Positions 34,985 through 43,694 of a stretch of DNA of 64,000 nucleotides are shown piece by piece. The notes below the pieces were generated by a model. The model was given only the letters and a program-made list of their open reading frames with translations, searched no databases and was not told the DNA's origin. Both the position numbers and the translations under genes were made by a program. Each line of letters begins with the position of its first letter. Positions within the stretch are counted from its first letter, which is position 1. The stretch is from CAVSWT01 sp963782985 (GTDB lineage Bacteria > Bacteroidota > Ignavibacteria > Ignavibacteriales > Ignavibacteriaceae), in NCBI GenBank assembly GCA_963782985.1, contig CAWALU010000006.1, forward strand, positions 1 through 64,000, in the 5' to 3' direction.

Positions 34985-35310
34985 AAGTATCACATAAATG
35001 TAAAAGTTTATAAATGGTTATTTTTATTTTCTTTTTGATGATTGGGTTTTCTTTCTATCTGCTTGGGAAACAAATATAAAGCATACGTTTTAAAGATACA
35101 AAAAAAGGGAAATTAGCTTTGTTGCTTTCATAAAAAAATTGAGAGATTTATGAAAATTAATAATAGCGGGTTTTTATAATTTCAGTTTTGCTTTTATTTA
35201 TACAATTAAATTCAAAACTTAGAATTATCAAAAATATTAGTTCGCGTGTTTTTGTAAATTATATTTATTTTTGTTTTAACATTTAATGAAAAAATAACCT
35301 TCTTAAAAAA
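34985..35310. other. Intergenic region between divergent carA and GH18 genes
   Basis: This 326-base AT-rich stretch contains no convincing gene. It must hold the promoters for the divergently transcribed carA and chitinase genes, but I could not assign -35/-10 pairs. No recognisable PyrR site or other riboswitch was seen. Confidence 0.5.
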
Positions 35311-36876
35311 TTGAAACCATTTTTTATAATATTTCTTTTAGTTATGTCGACTGAATTTATTTCAGCGCAGCAAAAAGAAATAGTCGCTTACTTTCCGAGC
35401 TGGCGGGCTTCGGATTCGATTCCATATCTTGTTAAAAATATGGTTGAGAATAAATCTGATGAGAAAATTACAGTTTTAAATTATGCATTTATTGTTCCCG
35501 GACCTGATTCACTCGGCAAAATTATTCCTCAATTTGAAAATTCTTATTTGGATTATATTCAGCCCTACACTTCAGAAATGAGTGTTGATGGAAGCGCCGA
35601 TGATTCTGTTAATCAGCCTTTGCGGGGACATTTTAATCAACTAAAAAAATTAAAACAAAAATATCCGCATTTAAGAATAATCGTATCAATTGGCGGGTGG
35701 GGAGGATCAAAATATTTTTCGGATGCGGCTTTGAATGATCAAACAAGAAAAATTTTTGTTGAGGCGTGCATTGATATTTTTATCAATGGCAATCTGCCGA
35801 TCGTAGACAACGCTGGCGGTAAAAATTCAGCTATAAATATTTTTGACGGTTTTGACGTTGATTGGGAATTCCCTTACAGAGGGGGGCTGAAAGGAATTCA
35901 TCACAATAAAAATGATATAAATAATTTTACAAAATTGTTAAAACTTTTTAGGGAAAAGTTAGGTGAAATTAAACCGGGGTATTTAATTACATCCGCAGTG
36001 CCGGCGCGCGAAGCCGATATGAAATATTTTCATTTTTATGAAGATCAGCAGTACGTTGATTGGTATAACTTGATGACTTATGATTATCACGGTTACGGAG
36101 ATACAATTACTAATCATCATACAAATCTTTTAACCTCGCCAAAAGATATTATCTCAAGTTCTAACAGTGAGTCATTCGACAAAAGTATAAAATTATTTAA
36201 TGAAGTTTACGGCGTAAACAAAAGTAAAATTGTTCCCGGCGCTGCTTTTTACGGCAAGGCTTGGAGCGAAGTAGATTCATCGAATAACGGTTTATACAAT
36301 TATGGTAAATATAATTCGGCAATTAATTTTTATGATATTAAAAATCTTTTATTGCAAGGCTATAAATATTTTTGGGATGTTTCTTCGATGGCGCCTTTTT
36401 TATTTAGCTATGAACAGAAAAGATTTTGGACTTATGACGACTCAAAATCCGCCGCTTTAAAATCCAGATATGTTGACGCGTATAATTTAAGAGGAATAAT
36501 GTTTTGGGATATTAGCGGAGATGATTCCGTGGCTACATTGTCAAATTCAATTTATACAGGCAACATGCCCGATACAAAAGTCAAAGTTCAAAGTGAAAAT
36601 AATTCTATTTATATAAAAATTATTAATCCGAAAAATTCTGATTGGATAAATGAAAAATCAAATTTAATTATTCAAACTGAATCTTCGCCAAAAAATATTT
36701 TAAAGGTTGAGTTTTTTGGGGACGGTAAATCTTTAGGTTATTGTACTACCTCTCCATTTAATTGGGTATGGTTTAATATTTCCGAAGGCGAACATGAAAT
36801 AAAAGTTTCTGCTTTAGATTCAAAGGGAAATAAAACCTTTTCAAAGCCGGTTAAATTTATCGTTCGAAAGCCTTAA
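35311..36876 (+). CDS. Secreted chitinase-like glycoside hydrolase family 18 protein
   Basis: This 521-residue protein starts at TTG with a signal peptide (residues 1-19, STEFISAQ). The GH18 barrel begins EIVAYFPSWR. SIGGWGGSKYFSDA is the conserved SxGG motif and FDGFDVDWEFP the DxxDxDxE catalytic motif. YNLMTYDYHGYGD and GIMFWDISGDD follow. Residues about 430-521 form an Ig-like/Big_7 domain (LKVEFFGDGKSLG). It would cleave chitin or chitodextrins outside the cell. The GH20 gene follows after 59 bases, a usual partnership. No ATG alternative is available without an intervening stop. Confidence 0.93.
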   Translation: MKPFFIIFLLVMSTEFISAQQKEIVAYFPSWRASDSIPYLVKNMVENKSDEKITVLNYAFIVPGPDSLGKIIPQFENSYLDYIQPYTSEMSVDGSADDSVNQPLRGHFNQLKKLKQKYPHLRIIVSIGGWGGSKYFSDAALNDQTRKIFVEACIDIFINGNLPIVDNAGGKNSAINIFDGFDVDWEFPYRGGLKGIHHNKNDINNFTKLLKLFREKLGEIKPGYLITSAVPAREADMKYFHFYEDQQYVDWYNLMTYDYHGYGDTITNHHTNLLTSPKDIISSSNSESFDKSIKLFNEVYGVNKSKIVPGAAFYGKAWSEVDSSNNGLYNYGKYNSAINFYDIKNLLLQGYKYFWDVSSMAPFLFSYEQKRFWTYDDSKSAALKSRYVDAYNLRGIMFWDISGDDSVATLSNSIYTGNMPDTKVKVQSENNSIYIKIINPKNSDWINEKSNLIIQTESSPKNILKVEFFGDGKSLGYCTTSPFNWVWFNISEGEHEIKVSALDSKGNKTFSKPVKFIVRKP

Positions 36877-36935
36877 TTTGCATGGCAAAAAAAATCAGGG
36901 TATAAAAATTTTAAAAACATTTTAACGGTTTTAAC

Positions 36936-38522
36936 ATGATACTTAAAACAGCAGCCAAATTTTTAATAATAATATTGATTGACTTTAATATGACCGTCTG
37001 CAAAAATCTAATCGAACCTGAACCAAATACTGAAACATCGCAAACTCATTTTAAACTCGAAAGCATAATTCCCAAGCCTGCGGAGATGGATACTACCGGA
37101 GGCTCATTCAATTTATTAGCCGCCGCTAAAATTATAATTTCTCCGGTTAATCTTGAAACCGTAAAAATAGCCGAACTATTGGCGGAAAAAATTAATCAAT
37201 CCACCGGTTTTAATATTCAAGTTTATGGAACATCTACTTCATCCGAAAAAGGGAATATTTATCTTAATCTAAAATCAGATGAACAAAAGTTGGGAGATGA
37301 AGGTTACAAATTAAATATAACTGAAGATTCAATATCTCTCACATCTTTTAAACCTGCAGGGTTGTATAGAGGAACTCAAACTATTCGCCAATTATTTCCA
37401 TCCTTAATAGAAAGTAATTCAATCCAAAATATTTCCTGGGGAATGCCTGCATGTGCTATAACTGATTATCCTCGTTTTGAATATCGCAGCGCAATGTTGG
37501 ATGTCGCTCGTCATTTTTTTTCTATTGCTGATGTAAAAAGATTTATCGATTTAATTTCTTACTACAAAATTAATAAGCTGCATCTGCATTTATCTGATGA
37601 TCAAGGCTGGAGAATTGTAATAAACTCATGGCCCAAATTAGCATTATACGGCGGCTCTACAAGTGTTGGGGGCGGACCCGGCGGCTATTATACAAAAGCA
37701 GATTATCTTGAAATTATTAATTATGCAAATGCAAGATATATAACCGTTATTCCGGAGATTGATATGCCGGGGCATACAAATGCCGCTCTGGCTTCCTATG
37801 CCGAGTTGAATGAAGATGGAATAGCGCCTCCGCTTTATACCGACATTCATGTAGGGTTCAGCAAATTGGCTGTGCGAAAAGAAATTACATATAAATTTGT
37901 TGATGATGTTGTTAGTGAGTTATCAGAAATATCACCGGGTCCATTTTTTCATATCGGCGGAGATGAAGCAAAGGAATTACAGATAGATGATTACATTTAT
38001 TTTGTTAATAGGGTTCAGACTATTGTTCAAAGCCATGGAAAGCAGATGATTGGCTGGGAAGAAATTGGACACGCCGAACTTAATTCAACCTCTATTGCGC
38101 AGCATTGGGCAAGCGATGCCGCTTTGAAAGCTGTGCAGCAAGGCTGCAAAATAATTATGGCTCCATCAACAAAATCGTATCTTGATATGAAATATAATTC
38201 TTCAACTAAAATAGGACAGAATTGGGCTGCTTATATTGAAGTTGAAGACGCATATAATTGGGATCCCGCTGAGCAGCTAAATGGTGTTAATGAAAATAAT
38301 ATTTTTGGGATTGAAGCCTGCCTTTGGACTGAGACTATTCAAACGATAGATGAGATTGAGTATATGTTTTTTCCAAGATTGTGCTGCATTGCGGAAATTG
38401 GTTGGTCGCAAAAAGATGGGAGAAGCTGGGATGAATTTAAAAACAGGCTGGCTGATCACGGTGAAAAATTAAATGCGATGGGAGTAAATTTTTATCGTTC
38501 GCCCCAAGTGCCGTGGAAATAA
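36936..38522 (+). CDS. Beta-N-acetylhexosaminidase (glycoside hydrolase family 20)
   Basis: This 528-residue protein has a hydrophobic N-terminus, a GH20b domain (residues about 45-165) and the catalytic barrel starting FEYRSAMLDVARHFF. The catalytic Asp-Glu pair lies in FHIGGDEAKE. KLHLHLSDDQGWRI, VIPEIDMPGHTNAA and WGSQKDGR-like WSQKDGRSWDEF are further landmarks. It removes terminal GlcNAc from chitooligosaccharides made by the GH18 enzyme upstream. A lipoprotein Cys could be at MTVC near residue 20, but this is not a standard lipobox. Confidence 0.94.
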   Translation: MILKTAAKFLIIILIDFNMTVCKNLIEPEPNTETSQTHFKLESIIPKPAEMDTTGGSFNLLAAAKIIISPVNLETVKIAELLAEKINQSTGFNIQVYGTSTSSEKGNIYLNLKSDEQKLGDEGYKLNITEDSISLTSFKPAGLYRGTQTIRQLFPSLIESNSIQNISWGMPACAITDYPRFEYRSAMLDVARHFFSIADVKRFIDLISYYKINKLHLHLSDDQGWRIVINSWPKLALYGGSTSVGGGPGGYYTKADYLEIINYANARYITVIPEIDMPGHTNAALASYAELNEDGIAPPLYTDIHVGFSKLAVRKEITYKFVDDVVSELSEISPGPFFHIGGDEAKELQIDDYIYFVNRVQTIVQSHGKQMIGWEEIGHAELNSTSIAQHWASDAALKAVQQGCKIIMAPSTKSYLDMKYNSSTKIGQNWAAYIEVEDAYNWDPAEQLNGVNENNIFGIEACLWTETIQTIDEIEYMFFPRLCCIAEIGWSQKDGRSWDEFKNRLADHGEKLNAMGVNFYRSPQVPWK

Positions 38523-38558
38523 AAAACTCATTATTTAAAAAATGCCTACGAGAAATGT

Positions 38559-38646
38559 GCCATTCAAAAAGAAAGTTTTTAAATTAAAGACCGCTTCAGC
38601 GAAAACAAGACCTGCCTGTCCGATAGGCAGGTTCTTCCTGAATGAC
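38559..38646. repeat. Dispersed palindromic element, GTCATTCAG family
   Basis: GCCATTCAAAAAGAAAGTTT at 38559 is the degenerate left end and CTGAATGAC at 38638-38646 the right end. Inside, ACCTGCC at 38610 pairs with GGCAGGT at 38627, giving a GC-rich hairpin. It follows the GH20 stop codon and may stop or protect transcripts. Confidence 0.6.
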
Positions 38647-38668
38647 AGTATTTTTGCGAAATAAAACA

Positions 38669-39080
38669 TTAATCAACTTTTTTAAAAATTAATTTAGCCT
38701 CATCATCTTTATATAAATAGAGTTTTAAATTTTCAATTTTAAATTTGTTTACTCCGGTTAACGCTTCCAGAAATTCATTTTCATTCACGCCCTGACAAAA
38801 CATTTTTGTTACAGCTAAAGGCGAGAAGGTTAATTTATTTTCAACCGTTTCATAAGAGCCGCTTAAACGGTTGCAGCCTGTAAACCCCCCCAACTCTTTT
38901 TTCTGATTTGTTAAATTCAAGGTTGGGAAATTCGTTCGGGAACTCTTTATTTGTAACATCAATTCCATTCAATGTTTTCAATACCCAAATATCATTTAAT
39001 AAAATATTTTGCGATGTTACTTTAGTCGGGGAGCATCCAGCTATAAAAAATAATAAGACGAGGGAATAAAATATTTTCAT
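38669..39080 (-). pseudogene. META-domain lipoprotein, interrupted at a seven-G run
   Basis: The upstream frame (38850-39080) encodes a lipoprotein signal (LLFFIAGCS, Cys about 15) and NDIWVLKTLNGIDV. The downstream frame (38669-38968) encodes GGFTGCNRLSGSYETVENKL and LTFSPLAVTKMFCQ, the META/HslJ-like core. Removing one G from the G7 run (38885-38891) joins the frames as RVGGFTGCNRLSG, the normal family sequence. The intact protein would be about 135 residues. Slippage in vivo or a sequencing error are both possible. Confidence 0.85.
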
Positions 39081-39250
39081 AAAAAATTTTTATTAATTGT
39101 TAAAATGCCCTTTCAATTTAATTAAAAAAAAATTATATAGGCAATAAGATTTTACAACAGAATATCTTTTAATGATTCACATTTTCTTTTGCTTCAAATC
39201 TCTTTTCCATTCCACCAACATTACTCCAATCATTATATCAAAAAACATCT

Positions 39251-40597
39251 ATGAAAAAAAATAAAAACTCTAAACCGAAAACTTTTGTATTGGATACAAA
39301 TGTAATTCTGCACGATGCAAGCTCAATTCAGCAGTTTGAAGAAAATGACGTTGTGATTCCGCTGACTGTAATTGAAGAGCTTGATCATTTTAAACGCGGC
39401 AGCCAGGTTATAAATTTAAATGCGCGGGAGTTTGCGAGAAAACTGGATTCGCTTACGGGCAGCGCAATTTTCAACGGCGGCGTATCGCTTGGCAAAGGGA
39501 AAGGGAAAGTTCGGATTGCTTTATCAAAAGGAATAAATGATGAGATAAAAGATTTGTTTAAAGAAGATTCACCCGACCATCGAATTTTATCTGTTGCTGA
39601 TGAGTGGAATAAAAAAACAAAAAATGGAAATGTCATACTCGTAACCAAAGATGTGAACCTCAGGATGAAAGCCAAAGCGTTAGGAATTTTGGCTGAAGAT
39701 TATACCACCGATAGAGTCGGCAGCATTGAAGAACTTTACAGCGGCAAACAAATTGTGGAAGATTTTGACGATGATTTAATTACGCAGCTTTATCAAACGC
39801 CTTACGAAACCAACGCCAAGCCAATCATCAGTAAAATAAAGGGAGAAGTGATTCCGAATAAATTTTATATACTTAGAAATTCCAGCCGCTCTGTACTAGC
39901 TTATCTTGACCAGGAAAAAGAAACGATACGCAAGGTTGACAAAAATATTATTTACGGAATTAAGCCGCGCAACGCCGAGCAGACTTTTGCGGTTGACGCG
40001 CTTACAAATATGAATATTCCGTTGGTCAGCTTAACGGGCAAAGCGGGGACGGGAAAGACATTGCTCGCTCTCGCCGCAGCGCTAAATGTAAAAAAACATT
40101 ACCGGCAAATTTATATTGCGCGTCCTATTGTTCCGCTTAGCAATAAAGATATTGGATTTTTACCGGGCGATGTGCAAAGCAAGCTGGAGCCTTATATGCA
40201 GCCGCTGTGGGATAATTTAAAAGTTATTCAAGATCAGTTTTCCGAGAATGATAAAAATTATCAAGCAATTAATACAATGATAAAGGATGATAAACTTGTA
40301 ATTGAACCGCTGTCATATATCCGCGGACGGAGCTTACAGCGAATTTATTTTATTGTGGATGAAGCGCAGAATCTGACTCCGCATGAAATAAAAACAATTA
40401 TCACGCGCGTGGGCGAAGGAACAAAAATAGTTTTTACGGGAGATATTTATCAGATTGATCATCCCTATTTGGATTCGGAATCCAACGGACTAACATATTT
40501 GATTGACCATTTTAAAGGGCAAAAACTTTACGCGCATATTAATTTGGAAAAAGGGGAGAGATCAGAATTGGCTGAGCTTGCAAGTAATTTGCTTTAG
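39251..40597 (+). CDS. PhoH family protein with N-terminal PIN domain
   Basis: This 448-residue protein joins a PIN ribonuclease-like domain (residues 1-150, TFVLDTNVILHD, VIPLTVIEELDHFK, ILVTKDVNLRMKAK) to a PhoH ATPase (about 240-448, Walker A LTGKAGTGKTLLALAA, Walker B FIVDEAQNLTPHEIK, then GDIYQIDHPYLD). This is the PhoH2/YlaK architecture; members show RNA-helicase or RNase activity in some bacteria. It stands alone between META and the lipoprotein. Confidence 0.95.
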   Translation: MKKNKNSKPKTFVLDTNVILHDASSIQQFEENDVVIPLTVIEELDHFKRGSQVINLNAREFARKLDSLTGSAIFNGGVSLGKGKGKVRIALSKGINDEIKDLFKEDSPDHRILSVADEWNKKTKNGNVILVTKDVNLRMKAKALGILAEDYTTDRVGSIEELYSGKQIVEDFDDDLITQLYQTPYETNAKPIISKIKGEVIPNKFYILRNSSRSVLAYLDQEKETIRKVDKNIIYGIKPRNAEQTFAVDALTNMNIPLVSLTGKAGTGKTLLALAAALNVKKHYRQIYIARPIVPLSNKDIGFLPGDVQSKLEPYMQPLWDNLKVIQDQFSENDKNYQAINTMIKDDKLVIEPLSYIRGRSLQRIYFIVDEAQNLTPHEIKTIITRVGEGTKIVFTGDIYQIDHPYLDSESNGLTYLIDHFKGQKLYAHINLEKGERSELAELASNLL

Positions 40598-40861
40598 GAA
40601 GAATTAAGGTTACTTTGCATAGTAATATTGCGTCTATCTCATACATAAGAAACAGCAGAGTGATATATTATTCTTCTGGCACCTTCAATTTCTCCAATTT
40701 CATTTTCTTTTTTGGCTATCATATTCTTATTCTAAACTAAATCTCATAAATGACCCCAACTGTAAGCTCTTTTAAATTACACATTGCAAGGGAGTAAGAT
40801 TTATATCTTTTGTAGATAATCATTTTCATTATTAAATTTAACAATAAAAAAAAGGAAACAA

Positions 40862-41713
40862 ATGAAAGTTTATGCCAAGGCTTCTGCATTGTTATTAGGA
40901 CTTATTTTCTTCTCCGGATGTCTGCAGGTTGATACAAATGTAAAAGTAAACCCCGATGGCTCAGGTACAATTGAAGAAACTGTTTTGATGAGTAATGAAG
41001 TAATCAGCATGCTTAAACAATTTCTCACTTCATTTAGCGATGATTCAACTAAGGAAGCTGAAGATTTTGAAATGTTCAAAGAAGCGGATGCAAAAAAACG
41101 CGCCTCTGATTATGGCGACGGCGTGGAATACGTTTCCGGCGAGCATATAAATACTGATACGCAGGAAGGCTTTAAAGCTGTTTATAAATTTAAAGATTTG
41201 AATCAGTTAAAAATAAATCAAAACCCTAACAGCAAATTATCTTTGGATGAATTGAAAGACGAAGGAATGGGCGAAGATACTGTTGACGTGAAAGAAGAGT
41301 ATGTTAATTTTCAATTTATAAAAGGAAAGACGCCTGAAATAATTGTGCATTTTTCACAGCCGAAAGATAATAATGAAAATGATTCTGATTCGCTAAAGGC
41401 AGAGACTGACGAAGACAGCACAATGGACAACTCAGCGGAAATGGCTCAGCTAAAACAGATTTTAAAAGGTTTAAAAATGTCTCTTACTTTAGAATTGAAC
41501 GGCAACATTAAAGAAACCAACGCCACGTATGTAGAGGGTTCAAAAATAACTTTGTTTGAAATTAATTTTGGAAAACTTTTGGAAGACGAAGCCAAGTTCA
41601 AAGAATTTACAAAGGTTCACCCCAATAGTCTTGATGAACTGAAAGAAATAGTAAAAGGAATTCCGGGAATTAAAATTCAAATGAACGAACCCATGATGGT
41701 AAAGTTTGAGTAG
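40862..41713 (+). CDS. Lipoprotein of unknown function
   Basis: This 283-residue protein has a lipobox FFSGC (Cys about residue 20), followed by LQVDTNVKVNPDGSGTIEETVLMS, seen in many unassigned lipoproteins with an LppM-like N-terminal domain. The middle is very acidic (DSLKAETDEDSTMDN) and the C-terminus repeats LELNGNIKETNATYVEGSKIT. It has no enzyme motif. An ATG at 40862 follows AAAGGAAACAA, with AAAGGA 11 bases upstream. Role in envelope stress is not evidenced. Confidence 0.82.
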   Translation: MKVYAKASALLLGLIFFSGCLQVDTNVKVNPDGSGTIEETVLMSNEVISMLKQFLTSFSDDSTKEAEDFEMFKEADAKKRASDYGDGVEYVSGEHINTDTQEGFKAVYKFKDLNQLKINQNPNSKLSLDELKDEGMGEDTVDVKEEYVNFQFIKGKTPEIIVHFSQPKDNNENDSDSLKAETDEDSTMDNSAEMAQLKQILKGLKMSLTLELNGNIKETNATYVEGSKITLFEINFGKLLEDEAKFKEFTKVHPNSLDELKEIVKGIPGIKIQMNEPMMVKFE

Positions 41714-41768
41714 AAATCTACCTTGCCGGTAGACGGGTTTCATTTATGAAATTCGGTTAGAGATGAAG

Positions 41769-41790
41769 GGAACTTCACAAATGAGGTTCC
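41769..41790. terminator. Possible terminator hairpin between convergent genes
   Basis: GGAACTTCA pairs with TGAGGTTCC (nine pairs, one G-T) around a CAAA loop. It lies between the lipoprotein stop (41713) and the sorbosone-dehydrogenase-like stop (41802). There is no T-run, so a rho-independent function is uncertain. Confidence 0.35.
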
Positions 41791-41801
41791 TCCACATCAA
41801 C

Positions 41802-42947
41802 TTATTTATTATAGCTTATCCTATAAATAATTCCATTAAAATCATCGGAGACTAAAAGCGAGCCATCGTGCATAACCAGCACATCCACAGGTCTGCCGGA
41901 AACAGCGTCGCCGTTCAGCCAGCCCTGAGCAAACGGCTCATAGCTTACGGCTTTGTTGCCTTCTAATTTTACAACTGAAACTCTGTAGCCGATTTTCTTG
42001 CTTCTATTCCACGAACCATGTTCGGCAATAAAAATTTGATTTTTATATTCTGCGGGAAACATATCGCCTGTATAAAAAGTCATACCCAAAGATGCAACGT
42101 GCGGTCCTAATTTTTGAACAGGTTTTACATAATCATCAATCTTTTTCCCTTTGCCGAATTCCGGATCAAGTATATCGCCTTGATGCACAAACGGATAACC
42201 AAAATGTAAACCTTTTTCGGGCGCGCGGTTTAATTCATCGGCGGGAATGTCGTCGCCAAGCATATCTCTGCCGTTGTCGGTAAACCAAAGATCATTTGTT
42301 CCAGGCTTCCAATCAAAGCCAACAGTGTTTCGAATGCCGTGCGCAAATACTTCAAGATCGCTGCCGTCGGGATTCATCCGCGTTATAGAAGCATAAATTT
42401 CATTATCGCTTAAACAAATATTGCAAGGCGCGCCAACGGGAACATATAATTTTCCATCGGGACCAAATGCAATAAACTTCCATCCGTGATGTTCGTCGCT
42501 GGGGAATTGATCGCTAACCACCACCGGCGCGGGCGGGTTTTCTAAATTCGCTTCAATATTATCATAACGCAAAATTTTATTTATTTCCGCTACGTATAAA
42601 TTGCCATCTTTTAAAGCAACTCCGTTTGGACTGTTTAGTCCGCTCGCAATAGTTATTACTCTGTCAGCTTTAAAATCTTTATTGGAATCTATAACGGCAA
42701 AAACATTTCCTTTGCCTCTCGTGCCGACAAATAAAATTCCGCTTTCGCTTAAAACCATTTCCCTGGCATTTTCAACTTTATCGGCATACACGCCAATGCT
42801 AAATCCTGCAGGTAATGAAATTCCATTTACGCCGCCGGAGCTTGCATCATCGCTATTGTGAGTATTAGGATTACATCCAAAAGAAAAAATTAGAAATGGA
42901 AATGTTAGAAATAGGATTACAAATTTTTTAATAATTGAGTTAAACAT
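41802..42947 (-). CDS. Sorbosone dehydrogenase-like (PQQ-dependent) beta-propeller lipoprotein
   Basis: This 381-residue protein has a lipoprotein signal (FLIFSFGC, Cys about 25) and a six-bladed propeller of the glucose/sorbosone dehydrogenase family. Typical segments are LPAGFSIGVYADKV, GPDGKLYVPVGAPCNICLSD, ITRMNPDGSDLEVFAHGIRN and LWFTDNGRDMLGDDIPADELN. PQQ binding and sugar oxidation are family knowledge. No PQQ synthesis genes are in the window. Located in the periplasm or on the surface. Confidence 0.9.
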   Translation of the reverse strand: MFNSIIKKFVILFLTFPFLIFSFGCNPNTHNSDDASSGGVNGISLPAGFSIGVYADKVENAREMVLSESGILFVGTRGKGNVFAVIDSNKDFKADRVITIASGLNSPNGVALKDGNLYVAEINKILRYDNIEANLENPPAPVVVSDQFPSDEHHGWKFIAFGPDGKLYVPVGAPCNICLSDNEIYASITRMNPDGSDLEVFAHGIRNTVGFDWKPGTNDLWFTDNGRDMLGDDIPADELNRAPEKGLHFGYPFVHQGDILDPEFGKGKKIDDYVKPVQKLGPHVASLGMTFYTGDMFPAEYKNQIFIAEHGSWNRSKKIGYRVSVVKLEGNKAVSYEPFAQGWLNGDAVSGRPVDVLVMHDGSLLVSDDFNGIIYRISYNK

Positions 42948-43007
42948 AAATACTCCTTTTGAACATTCTAAAAATTGTACGGCAAATTATCTGAAATTAA
43001 TTTTCTT

Positions 43008-43211
43008 TTAATTTTGCCCTTCAGAATTTTCATCGGCTGCAGGAATTACTGCCCACAAAATAATGTAAACCAATATGCCCGGAAAGGCGGCGCTCAATAC
43101 CGAAAGAAGCACATATCCAATTCTAACAAAAGTTGGATCCCAATGAAGCCACTCCGCTATACCGCCGCAAATGCCGGCAATCATTTTATTGTTTGATCTT
43201 TTTAAAGTCAT
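43008..43211 (-). CDS. PspC-domain membrane protein
   Basis: This 67-residue protein is a standalone PspC domain: KRSNNKMIAGICGGIAEWL followed by DPTFVRIGYVLLSVLSA and a membrane helix PGILVYIILWAVIPA. In other bacteria PspC senses membrane stress with PspB/PspA, but none is present here. Short PspC proteins of this size are common in Bacteroidota. Confidence 0.93.
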   Translation of the reverse strand: MTLKRSNNKMIAGICGGIAEWLHWDPTFVRIGYVLLSVLSAAFPGILVYIILWAVIPAADENSEGQN

Positions 43212-43383
43212 GCTATTCTCTTTTTTTTGTTGAATTATTTTAAAGAAATAATTTTATTATTCCTATTAATATAAAATATTGACAAGATTATTTTTGTGCT
43301 GAAGTCGATTTCCATTCTAATCTTACTCTTACTCTAAGTGGATTAAGGATTACGATTAAAAGAAAAACAATTTCAGTTTAAGA

Positions 43384-43683
43384 TTATTCTTTATTTATCC
43401 AATCGCTTAAAAATTCCTGATGTTTTACCGGATTAAATTCAATGAATTCGTATTCAGCGAGATTATTAATTTTGTAGGGATCTTTCTCAAATAACAATTC
43501 TAATTCTTCTTTTGATTCTGCGCGGGCAACAACAATGCCGCCGGTTCGCGGGTTTCGCGGACCGGAACACAAAATAAAACCAATATCATAACCAATTTGT
43601 AAAAAGCTTCGGTGGGTGGATAACGCTTCGTCAATTTTTTCTATCGGCGCTGTGTAGGTTACTAAAATTGTAAAGTGTTTCAT
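43384..43683 (-). CDS. YciI-like protein
   Basis: This 99-residue protein fits the YciI/YCII-related fold: FTILVTYTAPIEKIDEALSTH with the conserved His, GPRNPRTGGIVVARAES and FEKDPYKINNLAEYEFIEF. The His/Asp pair (H23 and the Asp in KDPY) is typical. The biochemical role of such proteins is mostly unknown. It lies 11 bases downstream of the NagZ-fusion gene. Confidence 0.9.
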   Translation of the reverse strand: MKHFTILVTYTAPIEKIDEALSTHRSFLQIGYDIGFILCSGPRNPRTGGIVVARAESKEELELLFEKDPYKINNLAEYEFIEFNPVKHQEFLSDWINKE

Positions 43684-43694
43684 TAATTAAAGTC

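Noticed and set aside
40598..40861. 27-codon frame on the minus strand (MIAKKENEIGEIEG)
   Set aside because: It is too short, has no ribosome site and no recognised relatives; probably chance.
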